This document shows positions 15,629 through 23,794 of a stretch of 64,000 nt of DNA, piece by piece. The DNA is from Candidatus Enterococcus moelleringii (lineage in GTDB: Bacteria; Bacillota; Bacilli; Lactobacillales; Enterococcaceae). The stretch's first letter is position 1; each line of letters opens with the position of its first letter. A model generated the notes under the pieces. It did no database searches. It was not told the DNA's origin and saw nothing but the letters and a program-made list of their open reading frames with translations. The stretch lies in NCBI RefSeq assembly GCF_017377575.1, contig NZ_JAFREM010000029.1, forward strand, positions 1 through 64,000. The letters are read 5' to 3'. The position numbers and the translations under genes are program-made.

Positions 15629-16333
15629 CTATTCTATTAACAAAATTACTTTCCCACCAAACCGAATCCGATCTTTACTGGTAGGAATCCCCGCCTCAAC
15701 TTCTTGCCACTTTCCCTCACGATAAACTTCATACTTTTCAAAAGCACAAGGCAGCCCCTTTGCTTTACTGATATCACGATTGTCCATCAACTGAAAATGC
15801 AGATGCGGACCAAAGGAATTACCGGAATGTCCGACGCGACCAAGGAGATCGCCCTTTTTTACCAGTTGGCCTTCTGTCACTTGAATGGACTCCTGCTGCA
15901 AATGACACAGAGCGGCATAAATTTTTGTGGAATGCTCAATTATGATGTAATTGCCGGCAACAGTTCGAGGATCACCCATCGACGGATCAAAATGCTTGGC
16001 ATTTTGATAAGCATTCTTCAAATCTCCCAACAAATTGGTTCGCTCGCGTTCTTCGTAATGGTCCTCCGCCTTAACGACGATGCCATCGCAAGGGGCATAA
16101 ATTTCCTGACCCCAGCAATAATAATCCTTAAGCGGCAAACCCGTAATCAAGTATTGCGGCAAGCTGCTGCGATAAGCCGGCCAGCCGGGGCGGTTCCAGT
16201 CAACTTGAATAAAGTCATAGGCATAGCGGGTACCAAAACGATTGGTTCCATGACTGGGGATCTTGGTTCCTGGTGTATTGGGGGACTGCCACTCTCCCCG
16301 CAGTGGAAATTCAACGATGATGGAATGATTCAT
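15629..16333 (-). CDS. M23-family (LytM-like) metallopeptidase
   Basis: 234-aa protein with a peptidase M23 domain. Zinc ligands are visible as His28 in SHGTNRFGTRYAYDF, Asp40 in the same block, and the HLHFQ motif near residue 178. The Gly-rich ITEGQLVKKGDLLGRVGHSG-type barrel strand lies before it (written here as TEGQLVKKGDLLGRVGHSG). There is no signal peptide or membrane segment, which is unusual for a peptidoglycan hydrolase. Export by another route or an intracellular role must be considered. It is the second gene of an operon with a TetR regulator 24 nt upstream, so it is probably the regulated target. Confidence 0.8.
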   Translation of the reverse strand: MNHSIIVEFPLRGEWQSPNTPGTKIPSHGTNRFGTRYAYDFIQVDWNRPGWPAYRSSLPQYLITGLPLKDYYCWGQEIYAPCDGIVVKAEDHYEERERTNLLGDLKNAYQNAKHFDPSMGDPRTVAGNYIIIEHSTKIYAALCHLQQESIQVTEGQLVKKGDLLGRVGHSGNSFGPHLHFQLMDNRDISKAKGLPCAFEKYEVYREGKWQEVEAGIPTSKDRIRFGGKVILLIE

Positions 16334-16357
16334 GGCTTTTCTCCTGACTTTGCTTGG

Positions 16358-17014
16358 CTAAAACAGTGACTTCCAAATGCCTCTACCTTTTCCTTGATTG
16401 GCTGGTACATAGAAGATTTTTTCCAATTCGTTTAAATACTCATCCACCGTCTCGATAACAGCAGCTTCCTCCAGCTCTTCTGCATTTTTTATCTCTTCGA
16501 CAATTTGATTAGTAAAACCGATGTTCCCCCACAAAATAAATTGCTGGCTTTTCTCAATGTCCAGCTCTTCTCTAAATCGGGAAACATCAATTCCTTCAAA
16601 AAGTGGCGGCTGGCAGGCAGCACCTTGACGAATTTTTTCTATTTCCTGATTGATTTCCGTCGATTTGGTAGCGGCAGATAATTGATTAAAGGCTAAAATT
16701 GCTGGGTATTGCTTAATCAGCTTTATTTGCAGCAGATAGGATTGGCGCAAGCGAGCAAAAAGATCTTTTTCAGTAAAGTCCAGCTTAGCCGCGTATTCTC
16801 GCTCCAGCAACTCTGTGAAATACTGGTAGACAGCTAGAAAAAGTTCCTGCTTGTTCTTAACGTAATGAAACAGCAACCCTTTGGACATGCCTGCTTCTTT
16901 GGCAATGGTATTCGTGGAGGCCTGATCAAAGCCTCTTGCGACAAATCCCTTCAAAGCCGCGTTCAATATCGCATCTCGTCTTGGTGGTTCCAGTTCAAAT
17001 AATTTTATACTCAT
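16358..17014 (-). CDS. TetR-family transcriptional regulator
   Basis: 218-aa repressor. The N-terminal helix-turn-helix domain (RRDAILNAALKGFVARGF, then IAKEAGMSKGLLFHYVKNK) is classical TetR, followed by a helical ligand domain. Start at the ATG at 17014, because GGAAGGAG lies 7 nt upstream; the longer frame would run through the operators. The M23 peptidase gene follows in the same operon. Two palindromes lie 25 and 58 nt upstream, so autoregulation is strongly suggested. The inducer is unknown. Confidence 0.88.
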   Translation of the reverse strand: MSIKLFELEPPRRDAILNAALKGFVARGFDQASTNTIAKEAGMSKGLLFHYVKNKQELFLAVYQYFTELLEREYAAKLDFTEKDLFARLRQSYLLQIKLIKQYPAILAFNQLSAATKSTEINQEIEKIRQGAACQPPLFEGIDVSRFREELDIEKSQQFILWGNIGFTNQIVEEIKNAEELEEAAVIETVDEYLNELEKIFYVPANQGKGRGIWKSLF

Positions 17015-17038
17015 AATTGCTCCTTCCAAACCAGATTT

Positions 17039-17082
17039 ACCTATTAGGTCAATACAAGCATACACTCATTTACCTAACAGGT
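17039..17082 (-). promoter_or_regulatory. Two TetR-type operators
   Basis: ACCTATTAGGT (17039-17049) and ACCTAACAGGT (17072-17082) are two copies of an ACCTA-N-WAGGT palindrome. Each has TTT or TT before it and CAA after it, and their centres are 33 bp apart. They sit directly upstream of the tetR start. The remainder of the 301-nt gap to the rhodanese gene holds only a short GTAAAA/TTTTAC hairpin near 17216. Confidence 0.65.
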
Positions 17083-17315
17083 CAACGCTTTCTCGCCACC
17101 TAAACCTTTGACTAAACTTCAACAAAATAAGAAATCTGATTTCTCAAGCTGCCGCCTTTTCATTTAAATATACCTGCTGAAAACTAGATAAAAGATTAAA
17201 AATCGTTCGTTTTTCGTAAAAGTAACCGTTTTACTGCAAATTATCACTTGTATTTCCTGCGAATGTGTATTAATATTTTGTCGTTAGAAAAATTATAGAT
17301 AAGGACTTATAGCAG

Positions 17316-17747
17316 ATGAATTATTCCATGACAACACAAGAGTTTGTAGCTCTTGCTAAGACGCAATCATTAAATGTACTTGACCTTAGAGACCCTGATT
17401 TTTTTGAAATTGAAAATATGAAATCACAATCGACTATTACTTCTATGCCTTTGACTGAATTGCCTAGTCGTTACACTGAATTGGATAAGAACCAGACCTA
17501 TTATTTATTCAGCCAATCAGGTAAGCGGGCAAAAACGATGGCTTATTTCCTTAATGAAAAAGGCTATCAGGCCGTGAATGTTATCGGTGGAACAGCAGCC
17601 GTACTCAATTATTTGGAACTTTTTCATTCTGAACAATTAAGTTTGGTAAAACACCCAGCGACAGATGTATTCTCACAAAGCATGATTATCATCAAAATGC
17701 TTGGCAGAAAACAAAAGCAAGCGACAAACGTACTAGAATTCGTCTAA
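17316..17747 (+). CDS. Rhodanese-like protein lacking the catalytic cysteine
   Basis: 143-aa single rhodanese domain: VLDLRDPDFFEIENM near the start, LPSRYTELDKNQTYYLF before the active-site loop, then GYQAVNVIGGTAA. The loop reads FSQSGKRA where sulfurtransferases have CxxGxR, so Ser66 replaces the persulfide Cys. This predicts a binding or regulatory role, not sulfur transfer. A basic C-terminal extension of about 35 residues follows the domain. AAGGAC precedes the ATG. Monocistronic, with no strong terminator visible. Confidence 0.8.
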   Translation: MNYSMTTQEFVALAKTQSLNVLDLRDPDFFEIENMKSQSTITSMPLTELPSRYTELDKNQTYYLFSQSGKRAKTMAYFLNEKGYQAVNVIGGTAAVLNYLELFHSEQLSLVKHPATDVFSQSMIIIKMLGRKQKQATNVLEFV

Positions 17748-17918
17748 ACAATTAAATAGCTGTATTCATTTTCCATCGTGGGAATTTTTTGCAATTATTG
17801 AATCACCAAACAGCGGCAACCATTTTTCTTCTCAGTACCTATTGTCCACTTTTCCAACAATCTGCACTTATTTCTTACCTCATCAAAGAATTCTCACGAA
17901 AATGAGTACTTCTCTGCG

Positions 17919-17953
17919 TAAAAAAGCCGAAAAGATTTTTTCTTTCCGACTTT
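17919..17953 (-). terminator. Terminator of the surface-protein operon
   Basis: AGTCGGAAAG / CTTTTCGGCT stem followed by six T residues on the minus strand, downstream of the 77-aa gene. Confidence 0.75.
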
Positions 17954-17969
17954 CCTTCAAATTATTCGA

Positions 17970-18203
17970 CTACTCGCCAGCAGCCTCCATTTTTCTTATT
18001 TTATAAATCACATAAGCAATCAAGCATAGCACTATCCCCATAAAAACTAAATTCGTGTTCACCGTGTCGTTGGTTTGGACCAGCCGACCAGTATAAGTCT
18101 GAACACTTGATCTTGATACAGACGGCGTTGCAGGCAAATCGATTTTTTCAGTTTGATCGACTTCCTTTATACCTAACGTCCCATAAACTTCAATTTGACT
18201 CAT
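17970..18203 (-). CDS. Small C-terminally anchored protein with degenerate sortase-like tail
   Basis: 77 aa. The tail is one membrane segment (about 52-69) followed by KIRK, laid out like an LPxTG anchor. The motif position, however, reads LVQTND, with Val for Pro and Asn for Gly. No signal peptide precedes it; the protein begins MSQIEVYGTLGIKE, which resembles the mature start of small LPxTG proteins of WxL loci. AACGGAGG lies 8 nt upstream of the ATG, so it is probably expressed. It is the third gene after a TM-anchored protein and the WxL-like protein. It may now be a tail-anchored membrane protein. Confidence 0.6.
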   Translation of the reverse strand: MSQIEVYGTLGIKEVDQTEKIDLPATPSVSRSSVQTYTGRLVQTNDTVNTNLVFMGIVLCLIAYVIYKIRKMEAAGE

Positions 18204-18237
18204 CCAGGAACCTCCGTTTTGAATTAGAGGCTGCTAC

Positions 18238-18870
18238 CTACCACTTAGTAGGAGTAAATTTCAAGCCTAAATCATACATTTCGGTGATCGGGCTAGTAAC
18301 TACCCCTTTAGCAAAGCTCCCAGAATAACCAAATGTTAATGCAGTTGCTTGTCCAGCAGTACCGCTGGCAGTCAATTTGCCTTCGCTGTTGGCCAGTTCC
18401 CCAATCTTGGTTCCGATAGCATTGCCTTTTGGTGTACCTCCGTCAATCACTGGCACATTGGTGGTTGCACTCCCTAAGTGCGCATCCAAAGCAACGTTTA
18501 AGCTGGCAACCTTACTAAGATCACCGCCAGCTGCTTGCGAATTAAAGCTGTCGACAGAAACGGTTACCGGACGACCGGAATGATTTTCAATCGTATAAGT
18601 TGGTGATTTGATCGTGGTAGCAGTCCCGGCACTATAGAATAAAGTGGTACTTGGAACCGTCACGTTGACCCAGTCGGTATTACCTTCATCGATTCCAGCA
18701 TCTGGTTTGGAATTATCGGCGCCTAAAGTCCCTTGAACTGGAACTGTAGAAGTCCCCGCTTCAGTTACTACCTTTGTGCCGTCGCCATTATCGGTTTCTG
18801 CCGCCGAAGCTGTAGCTACGAAGCCTAATATACTTGCACTTACTAATAAACCTGCCATAAATTTTTTCAT
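18238..18870 (-). CDS. Secreted WxL-locus-type surface protein
   Basis: 210-aa exported protein. The signal peptide ends at ATASAAE. The mature part is Thr/Ser/Gly-rich and predicted to be all-beta, with DWVNVTVPSTTLFY and SPTYTIENHSGRPVTVSV, and it ends LGLKFTPTKW. Composition, size and operon setting match enterococcal WxL-locus surface proteins, which attach non-covalently to peptidoglycan. The canonical Trp-x-Leu motif near the C-terminus is not evident; only DWV and the terminal KW are present. A diverged or related family is therefore the safer call. It sits between a TM-anchored Ig-like protein and a small anchored protein. Confidence 0.65.
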   Translation of the reverse strand: MKKFMAGLLVSASILGFVATASAAETDNGDGTKVVTEAGTSTVPVQGTLGADNSKPDAGIDEGNTDWVNVTVPSTTLFYSAGTATTIKSPTYTIENHSGRPVTVSVDSFNSQAAGGDLSKVASLNVALDAHLGSATTNVPVIDGGTPKGNAIGTKIGELANSEGKLTASGTAGQATALTFGYSGSFAKGVVTSPITEMYDLGLKFTPTKW

Positions 18871-18896
18871 TTGTTGATCTCCTCATTTGTTTTATT

Positions 18897-19415
18897 TTAT
18901 TCCACCGTAATACTCAATGCCGATTTTACCTGGCCTTGTTGTTTCTTGGTATCAGAGTTAAAAATTTGAAAAGTTGCGGTCGCCTGATAGATGCCGGGTT
19001 CCAGCTTTTTATCCAGCGTCGCTTCTTTTATCTCCTCGCCGGGCTCAATCCCGCCGGATGTATAGAGAACCTCCCCGGTATTGTCTAAAGTAATGACGAC
19101 ATTGGCGGGTTGAGAATTGGAGGGGGGATTTTGAATGGCTAAATTGCCGGTCATGGTTGCTTGATCAAAGTTAGCTGAGGCCACGACCCGCATATTAAAC
19201 TGACTCTTGTCCACGGCCGTTTGGGCATAATTGGCAATTTCCTCTTCCGTCATTTTGGAAGCATCCTTTCCCTCCGGCAAAAAATTCCCAGCTATTACTG
19301 TTGCTGTTTCTTCTTGGGAAAAATACCTGTAGGTGAAATATCCCCCCAGCAACAACAGCAGCAGCAATAAAAGATACCACCACTTCTTTCGTTTTTTTGT
19401 GTTGTTTTCGATAAT
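18897..19415 (-). CDS. N-terminally anchored surface protein, probable ATT start
   Basis: About 172 aa. A basic N-terminus (NNTKKRKKWWY) leads into one leucine-rich membrane helix. A short helical segment follows, then a beta-rich domain (about 75-172) with DNTGEVLYTSGGIEPGEEI and EPGIYQATATFQIF, similar to Ig-like domains in WxL operons. No ATG, GTG or normally placed TTG exists. The only TTG (19367) lies inside the helix. AAAGGAGG stands 8 nt before ATT at 19415, so a rare ATT start is the best fit; an indel in the seven-A run is the alternative. First gene of the three-gene surface operon. Confidence 0.6.
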   Translation of the reverse strand: MIENNTKKRKKWWYLLLLLLLLLGGYFTYRYFSQEETATVIAGNFLPEGKDASKMTEEEIANYAQTAVDKSQFNMRVVASANFDQATMTGNLAIQNPPSNSQPANVVITLDNTGEVLYTSGGIEPGEEIKEATLDKKLEPGIYQATATFQIFNSDTKKQQGQVKSALSITVE

Positions 19416-19601
19416 TACTCAGACCTCCTTTTTTGAAAATGAATTTGCTGGATTGCCTCTTATCCTATCCCATTTGCTTTTACAGGTAAATACGAATTAT
19501 TTTATATAATTTGGATTTTAGTTTCAAAAAAATAAAATCTCCTTCATCGATTTTCTCGTATAGTTAAGGTTGGAATTAATTAGATGTAAGGAGGTCACTG
19601 A

Positions 19602-21848
19602 GTGAAGAAAAGAGTTTTTTTGATCGGCTTATTGCTTGTCTCTATCATGCCTACCCATGCGTTTGCCGAAACTGTCGTGGACAGCGGACAAATGGCTAGT
19701 TCCAGCGAATCCACTGAATCAAGTCAGTCCAGCAATGAGTCTGACAGTGCACAGACTGACTCCTCGACTACCACTGAGACTTCGGAAGAGGCCGCAAGTT
19801 CAAGCACGGAGGAAGTTGCGGAAGAATTACAACCGGTGATCACACCGAGACTGGCTCAGGCAGAGACTGAGGTCAGCACTTTTGCGGTGCCATCCGGTTA
19901 TCACCTGTACAACATTACCAGCTATGCCACCTTCAAAGCAGCCATGCAGGATACCGCCTACACAAAAAAATACCTGCTTTTACAAACAGATATCGTTTAC
20001 GGCTATGTCAATGGCGGCATCGATACGTTAACCTTTACTGGCGACACCATTATTGATGGGGCGGGGACAGATGGAACCCATCAGTATGGGATGTACTATG
20101 GCTATACTTTAGCTGATGGCACGAATAATTGGGCCACCCTGCTGAAGGTTTCCACCGCAAATTTAAACATTACCTTTCGCAATTTGAAGTTTGGCAGCAG
20201 CGCCTACCCTAATTCCACTACCGCGGGCCTAGTTTATCCTTACACCGACGGCTCATCCTTTGCAGCAAATCTGAATTTGACGGTGGAAAATATCAATTAC
20301 AATATTCCCGGCAATGGCGCAGTTCCCTTCAATGGTTATTACGGAACCGGCAGCACGGTAACCTTCAAAGGTACAAACAGCTTCATCAGCTCCAGTACCG
20401 GAAATTATGGTCGGGAATTTGCTTCAGGATTTCGCAACATCGTGTTTGATAGCGACAGCACCAACTATATTAAGGTGATGTCCAATCCTAGTGGCGAGGA
20501 CGCGGTTTTTCGCGGAGAATCCGAGCGGGGACCAATTGATGTTGCTTTAAATCCACGGGCTCAGGTGACGATTGATAATGGGAAAAATGATTTGTTTGCC
20601 AGTACTACGGCGAATTTAACGATCGGCGAAGCGGCTCAATTTCATTACAACGTGATAAACGGTGGCGGATTGAGGAATGTCAGCTATTTGAATAGCGGCA
20701 TTCGCGGCGTGTCTGATGGTGCGCCTACGAATATTTCAGTCGGGAAAAATGCTGAGGCGGTTTTTGAGAATAATAAGTCCATTTCGACTTCTTGGGCAAT
20801 GACCGGAAACACGGTGATTAATGCTAATCAACCAAAACGAGTTTTATTTTCCAAAATAAATACATCAGGTTCGTTGTTTACCGGCGGATCGGTGACCTTC
20901 AATCGAAAGGATACCGACGCTACGAAAAAAGATCAACTCAGCCTTTTAACCAACGGTGCAACAGAAACAACAAATTCCAAACTGCTGGGGCTTAATCAGT
21001 CGGCAGTTTACACCCAATCAGAAACTGGTAATCAAGTCGCTTTAGTTTATCAACCCACCGTGGCCATAAGCAACCTTTCAACTACAACGCAGGTAGCTCC
21101 GCGACAAAGCGATCTGATTCTTGGTGGAACTTTGGAAGTAACCCCGGCAGACCGTACCTTGCAGCAAGTTAGTTACAAAGTTGCGACGACCAATTTGATT
21201 CCAAACCAAGACATTAACAGTGACAGCACCCAAGCAACGATTGAAAATACAGCCGATGGTGCATTGCTGGCTAATCAGGTGGTAACTGGCAGTACCCAGC
21301 TGACGCTCAATCAACTGGTGGCTCAAGACTATTACCTTTATGCCAAGGTGAAGGATCAAGTTTCCTTGACGGCTTCCAATCGCAGCTTTACAGTCAGCAC
21401 CACCAGCAATTGGTTTGCAGCCACCCAAACAGTCGAACCAGGAATTTTTGTGCAGCTGCCGGTTGCGACCGAATTTGCTTCCCCCATGACTGGCGCCTTC
21501 CAAAGCAGCAGTTATGCGGCGGAAAATTTAGGCAATACTCCTGTGGCAATTTCGGTCTCTGCGTTATCTGCTGGAGCAACCAACCAATTTACACTGGTGG
21601 ATCAGTTGAGTAAGCCGGCGAAGTTCGAAGCAACCTTGGACTTGTCACTGAAGGCAGCTTTTAATAATCAACAAAAAGTAGTGAGTTTGACCACGATTGA
21701 TTCTAGCCAAGCAATTGTTTTACCACCTTTTAGTGGAGCAAACAGCAGCGGAACATTTGCCTTTCAAGGAAATTACTCTGGACCCTTGAGCGGGATTAAA
21801 CAAAGCAATTACCAATTGACATTTTCTATTCAGCCGACTGGTGACTAG
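19602..21848 (+). CDS. Large secreted surface protein, pectate-lyase-like fold with Ser-rich stalk
   Basis: 748 aa. The signal peptide ends near AFAE at about residue 23. A Ser/Thr/Glu-rich low-complexity region covers about 25-75. A long repetitive beta region (about 100-440) has DTIIDGAG, LNITFRNLKF and VTIDNGKNDLFASTTANLTIG, typical of right-handed beta-helix (pectate-lyase-like) surface proteins in WxL loci. A C-terminal all-beta region runs to 748. No LPxTG or C-terminal membrane anchor is present. GTG start with AAGGAGG 8 nt upstream. Divergent from the three-gene surface operon and ended by a bidirectional terminator. Probably an adhesin or glycan-binding protein; ligand unknown. Confidence 0.75.
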   Translation: MKKRVFLIGLLLVSIMPTHAFAETVVDSGQMASSSESTESSQSSNESDSAQTDSSTTTETSEEAASSSTEEVAEELQPVITPRLAQAETEVSTFAVPSGYHLYNITSYATFKAAMQDTAYTKKYLLLQTDIVYGYVNGGIDTLTFTGDTIIDGAGTDGTHQYGMYYGYTLADGTNNWATLLKVSTANLNITFRNLKFGSSAYPNSTTAGLVYPYTDGSSFAANLNLTVENINYNIPGNGAVPFNGYYGTGSTVTFKGTNSFISSSTGNYGREFASGFRNIVFDSDSTNYIKVMSNPSGEDAVFRGESERGPIDVALNPRAQVTIDNGKNDLFASTTANLTIGEAAQFHYNVINGGGLRNVSYLNSGIRGVSDGAPTNISVGKNAEAVFENNKSISTSWAMTGNTVINANQPKRVLFSKINTSGSLFTGGSVTFNRKDTDATKKDQLSLLTNGATETTNSKLLGLNQSAVYTQSETGNQVALVYQPTVAISNLSTTTQVAPRQSDLILGGTLEVTPADRTLQQVSYKVATTNLIPNQDINSDSTQATIENTADGALLANQVVTGSTQLTLNQLVAQDYYLYAKVKDQVSLTASNRSFTVSTTSNWFAATQTVEPGIFVQLPVATEFASPMTGAFQSSSYAAENLGNTPVAISVSALSAGATNQFTLVDQLSKPAKFEATLDLSLKAAFNNQQKVVSLTTIDSSQAIVLPPFSGANSSGTFAFQGNYSGPLSGIKQSNYQLTFSIQPTGD

Positions 21849-21858
21849 AAAAAGTTTA

Positions 21859-21899
21859 TCGGAATCCTCAGCATATTTATTGAGGATTCCTCTTTTTGT
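21859..21899. terminator. Bidirectional terminator
   Basis: GGAATCCTCA / TGAGGATTCC hairpin with T and A runs, between the surface-protein gene and the converging methionine operon. Confidence 0.88.
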
Positions 21900-23027
21900 T
21901 TACCAGACTTGTTCTGCGATTTCTTGTAAAAAATTAATTTTAGCCCATTGCTCCTCTTCCGTCAGCTTGTTGCCTTCTTGGGTTGAAGCAAAACCGCATT
22001 GGGGACTGATGGCTAAATTTTCTAACGGTACATACTGTGTGGCTTCGTTAATTCGCTCGATCACTGAAGTAACATCCTCCAGCTCTGGGTGTTTCGAAGT
22101 AATTAAGCCCAGTACCACTTTGCTATCTGAATTATTCCAGTAACGCAGCGGCGCAAAATCTCCCGCTCGATCAGAATCGTATTCTAAGAAAAAGCCGTCG
22201 TATTTGGTGGAAAACAGTTCTTTGGCAATCGGCTCGTAACCACCTGAGAACAACCAAGACGATGCGTGATTCCCCCGACAAATGTGAGTAGTGATGGTCA
22301 AATCCTGTGGCTTATCCTTCAGCGCTTCATTAATAATATCGGCACAAATTTGCGCGATCTCATTCGGGTCAATTCCCTTTTCCTTCAACTCCGTCCGTTT
22401 GTCCGCATCTGCCAAGAAGGCCCAATTGGTATCGTCAAATTGTAAATAGCGGCAGCCGATTTGATAAAAGGCTTGAATCGCGTCCCGGTAAGTTTCAGCC
22501 AAGTCACGGTAAAACTCCTGCAAATCAGGATAAATCGTATCAATCTTCGATGTGCCGTCATTCGCTAAAAGCTCTTGGCGCAAAATCATCGTGGGACTAG
22601 GAATCGTTGCCTTGGCATAGTAGCCCGGCTCCGTCTCTACCTGTTCATTCAAGAAAATAAAATCTGCTAAAAAAGGATGGTCTGGATTAAAGGCAATCCG
22701 ATCCTCCACACGAATATTGTAAGAAGGTGCGGCTTTTCCGTGGAACTGCTGATTGTAGCCCGTTTCTGGCACATAGCCCACCACCCCATGCAAGTTTTCT
22801 AGAAAATCAATGTGCCAAAAGCCCCGGCGGAATTCACCATCGGTAATACCTTTGATTCCGGCAGCTTTTTGCTGTTCTACCAACTTTGCAATCTCCTGAT
22901 TCTCAAGTTCCCGCAGTTCAGCCGAGGTTATGATTCCATCGGCAGCTTGTTGGCGGGCTTTTTTGATACTTTCTGGTCGCAGGAAACTGCCTACGTGGTC
23001 TACAGTAAAGGGAATTTTATTGGTCAT
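21900..23027 (-). CDS. MetE-like cobalamin-independent methionine synthase domain protein (YxjG/YxjH family)
   Basis: 375-aa protein of the short MetE C-terminal family. It transfers a methyl group to homocysteine or a related thiol. Visible zinc-site elements are His and Cys in THICRGNH, Glu in FFLEYD, and a late Cys in SPQCGFAST. The start is VDHVGSFLRP-like. It is about half the length of full MetE because the N-terminal domain is absent, as normal for this family. ATG at 23027 chosen for the AAAGGA spacing. Last gene of the T-box operon, 20 nt after the ABC ATPase gene. The methyl donor is not certain in this family. Confidence 0.85.
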   Translation of the reverse strand: MTNKIPFTVDHVGSFLRPESIKKARQQAADGIITSAELRELENQEIAKLVEQQKAAGIKGITDGEFRRGFWHIDFLENLHGVVGYVPETGYNQQFHGKAAPSYNIRVEDRIAFNPDHPFLADFIFLNEQVETEPGYYAKATIPSPTMILRQELLANDGTSKIDTIYPDLQEFYRDLAETYRDAIQAFYQIGCRYLQFDDTNWAFLADADKRTELKEKGIDPNEIAQICADIINEALKDKPQDLTITTHICRGNHASSWLFSGGYEPIAKELFSTKYDGFFLEYDSDRAGDFAPLRYWNNSDSKVVLGLITSKHPELEDVTSVIERINEATQYVPLENLAISPQCGFASTQEGNKLTEEEQWAKINFLQEIAEQVW

Positions 23028-23047
23028 TTTTATCATCCTTTGTTGTT

Positions 23048-23782
23048 TTATTGAGAAACTCGTTGAATAAACTGCTGAATTCGTGGGATGTCGCTAATAA
23101 AAAAGTGCTCGGTGTCTCCATCGTAAAAGACTGTCCCGTTTTCAATAAACAAAATCCGGTCGGCAATTTTTCGGGCAAAATCCACATGGTGAGTTACGAT
23201 AATTTGCGAATTGCCTTGATCGGCTAGATTTTGAATCACGTTTAAAACCTCTTGCGCCAATTCGGGATCTAACGCACTGGTAGGTTCATCGTATAAAATG
23301 AACTTTGGCTCCATCGCCAGTGCACGGGCGATCGCCACCCGCTGCTGCTGACCGCCGGATAAGGATTTAGGATAGCTATCGCTTTTTTCCGATAAGCCCA
23401 CCAGCTGCAATAATTGGCGGGCTTGCTGTTTGGCAACAGCAGCCGGTACTTTTTTTACCTGCGTTGGTCCTTCCATGACATTTTCCACCACCGTTAAGTG
23501 AGGAAATAAGTTAAAGGCCTGAAACACCATACTGAAATTTGCTCGGTGCTGCCGTAATTCTTTAAAAGGCAGCTTTTGCGGAAAAGCGATAATTTTGTCC
23601 TCCAGCTGAATCTCACCTTGATCCGGTTGCTCCAACAAATTGATCAGCCGCAGCAGGGTGCTTTTCCCTGAGCCGGAAGGTCCAAGGATCGCGGTTGTTT
23701 TTCCATCCTCGAAGCTCAAGGAAATATTTTTCAAAACCGGCTCGTCGGTAAATGTTTTCGTTAAATTCTTTAATGTCAGCAA
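23048..23782 (-). CDS. Polar amino acid ABC transporter ATP-binding protein
   Basis: 244-aa ATPase of the GlnQ/TcyC type. Walker A is LGPSGSGKSTLLRLINLLE, the signature LSGGQQQRVAIARALAMEP, Walker B ILYDEPTSALDPELAQ, and the H-loop IVTHHVDFA. TTG start with AAGGAGG 7 nt upstream. It lies 12 nt downstream of the permease and 20 nt upstream of the MetE-like gene. With its partners it likely imports cystine, methionine or another sulfur amino acid; the operon's T-box and enzymes support this. Confidence 0.92.
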   Translation of the reverse strand: MLTLKNLTKTFTDEPVLKNISLSFEDGKTTAILGPSGSGKSTLLRLINLLEQPDQGEIQLEDKIIAFPQKLPFKELRQHRANFSMVFQAFNLFPHLTVVENVMEGPTQVKKVPAAVAKQQARQLLQLVGLSEKSDSYPKSLSGGQQQRVAIARALAMEPKFILYDEPTSALDPELAQEVLNVIQNLADQGNSQIIVTHHVDFARKIADRILFIENGTVFYDGDTEHFFISDIPRIQQFIQRVSQ

Positions 23783-23794
23783 ACCAATTCCTCC

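Noticed and set aside
19195-19383. 62-aa GTG-started ORF over the surface-gene N-terminus
   Set aside because: It is an out-of-frame shadow of the leucine-rich membrane helix and has no ribosome binding site of its own.
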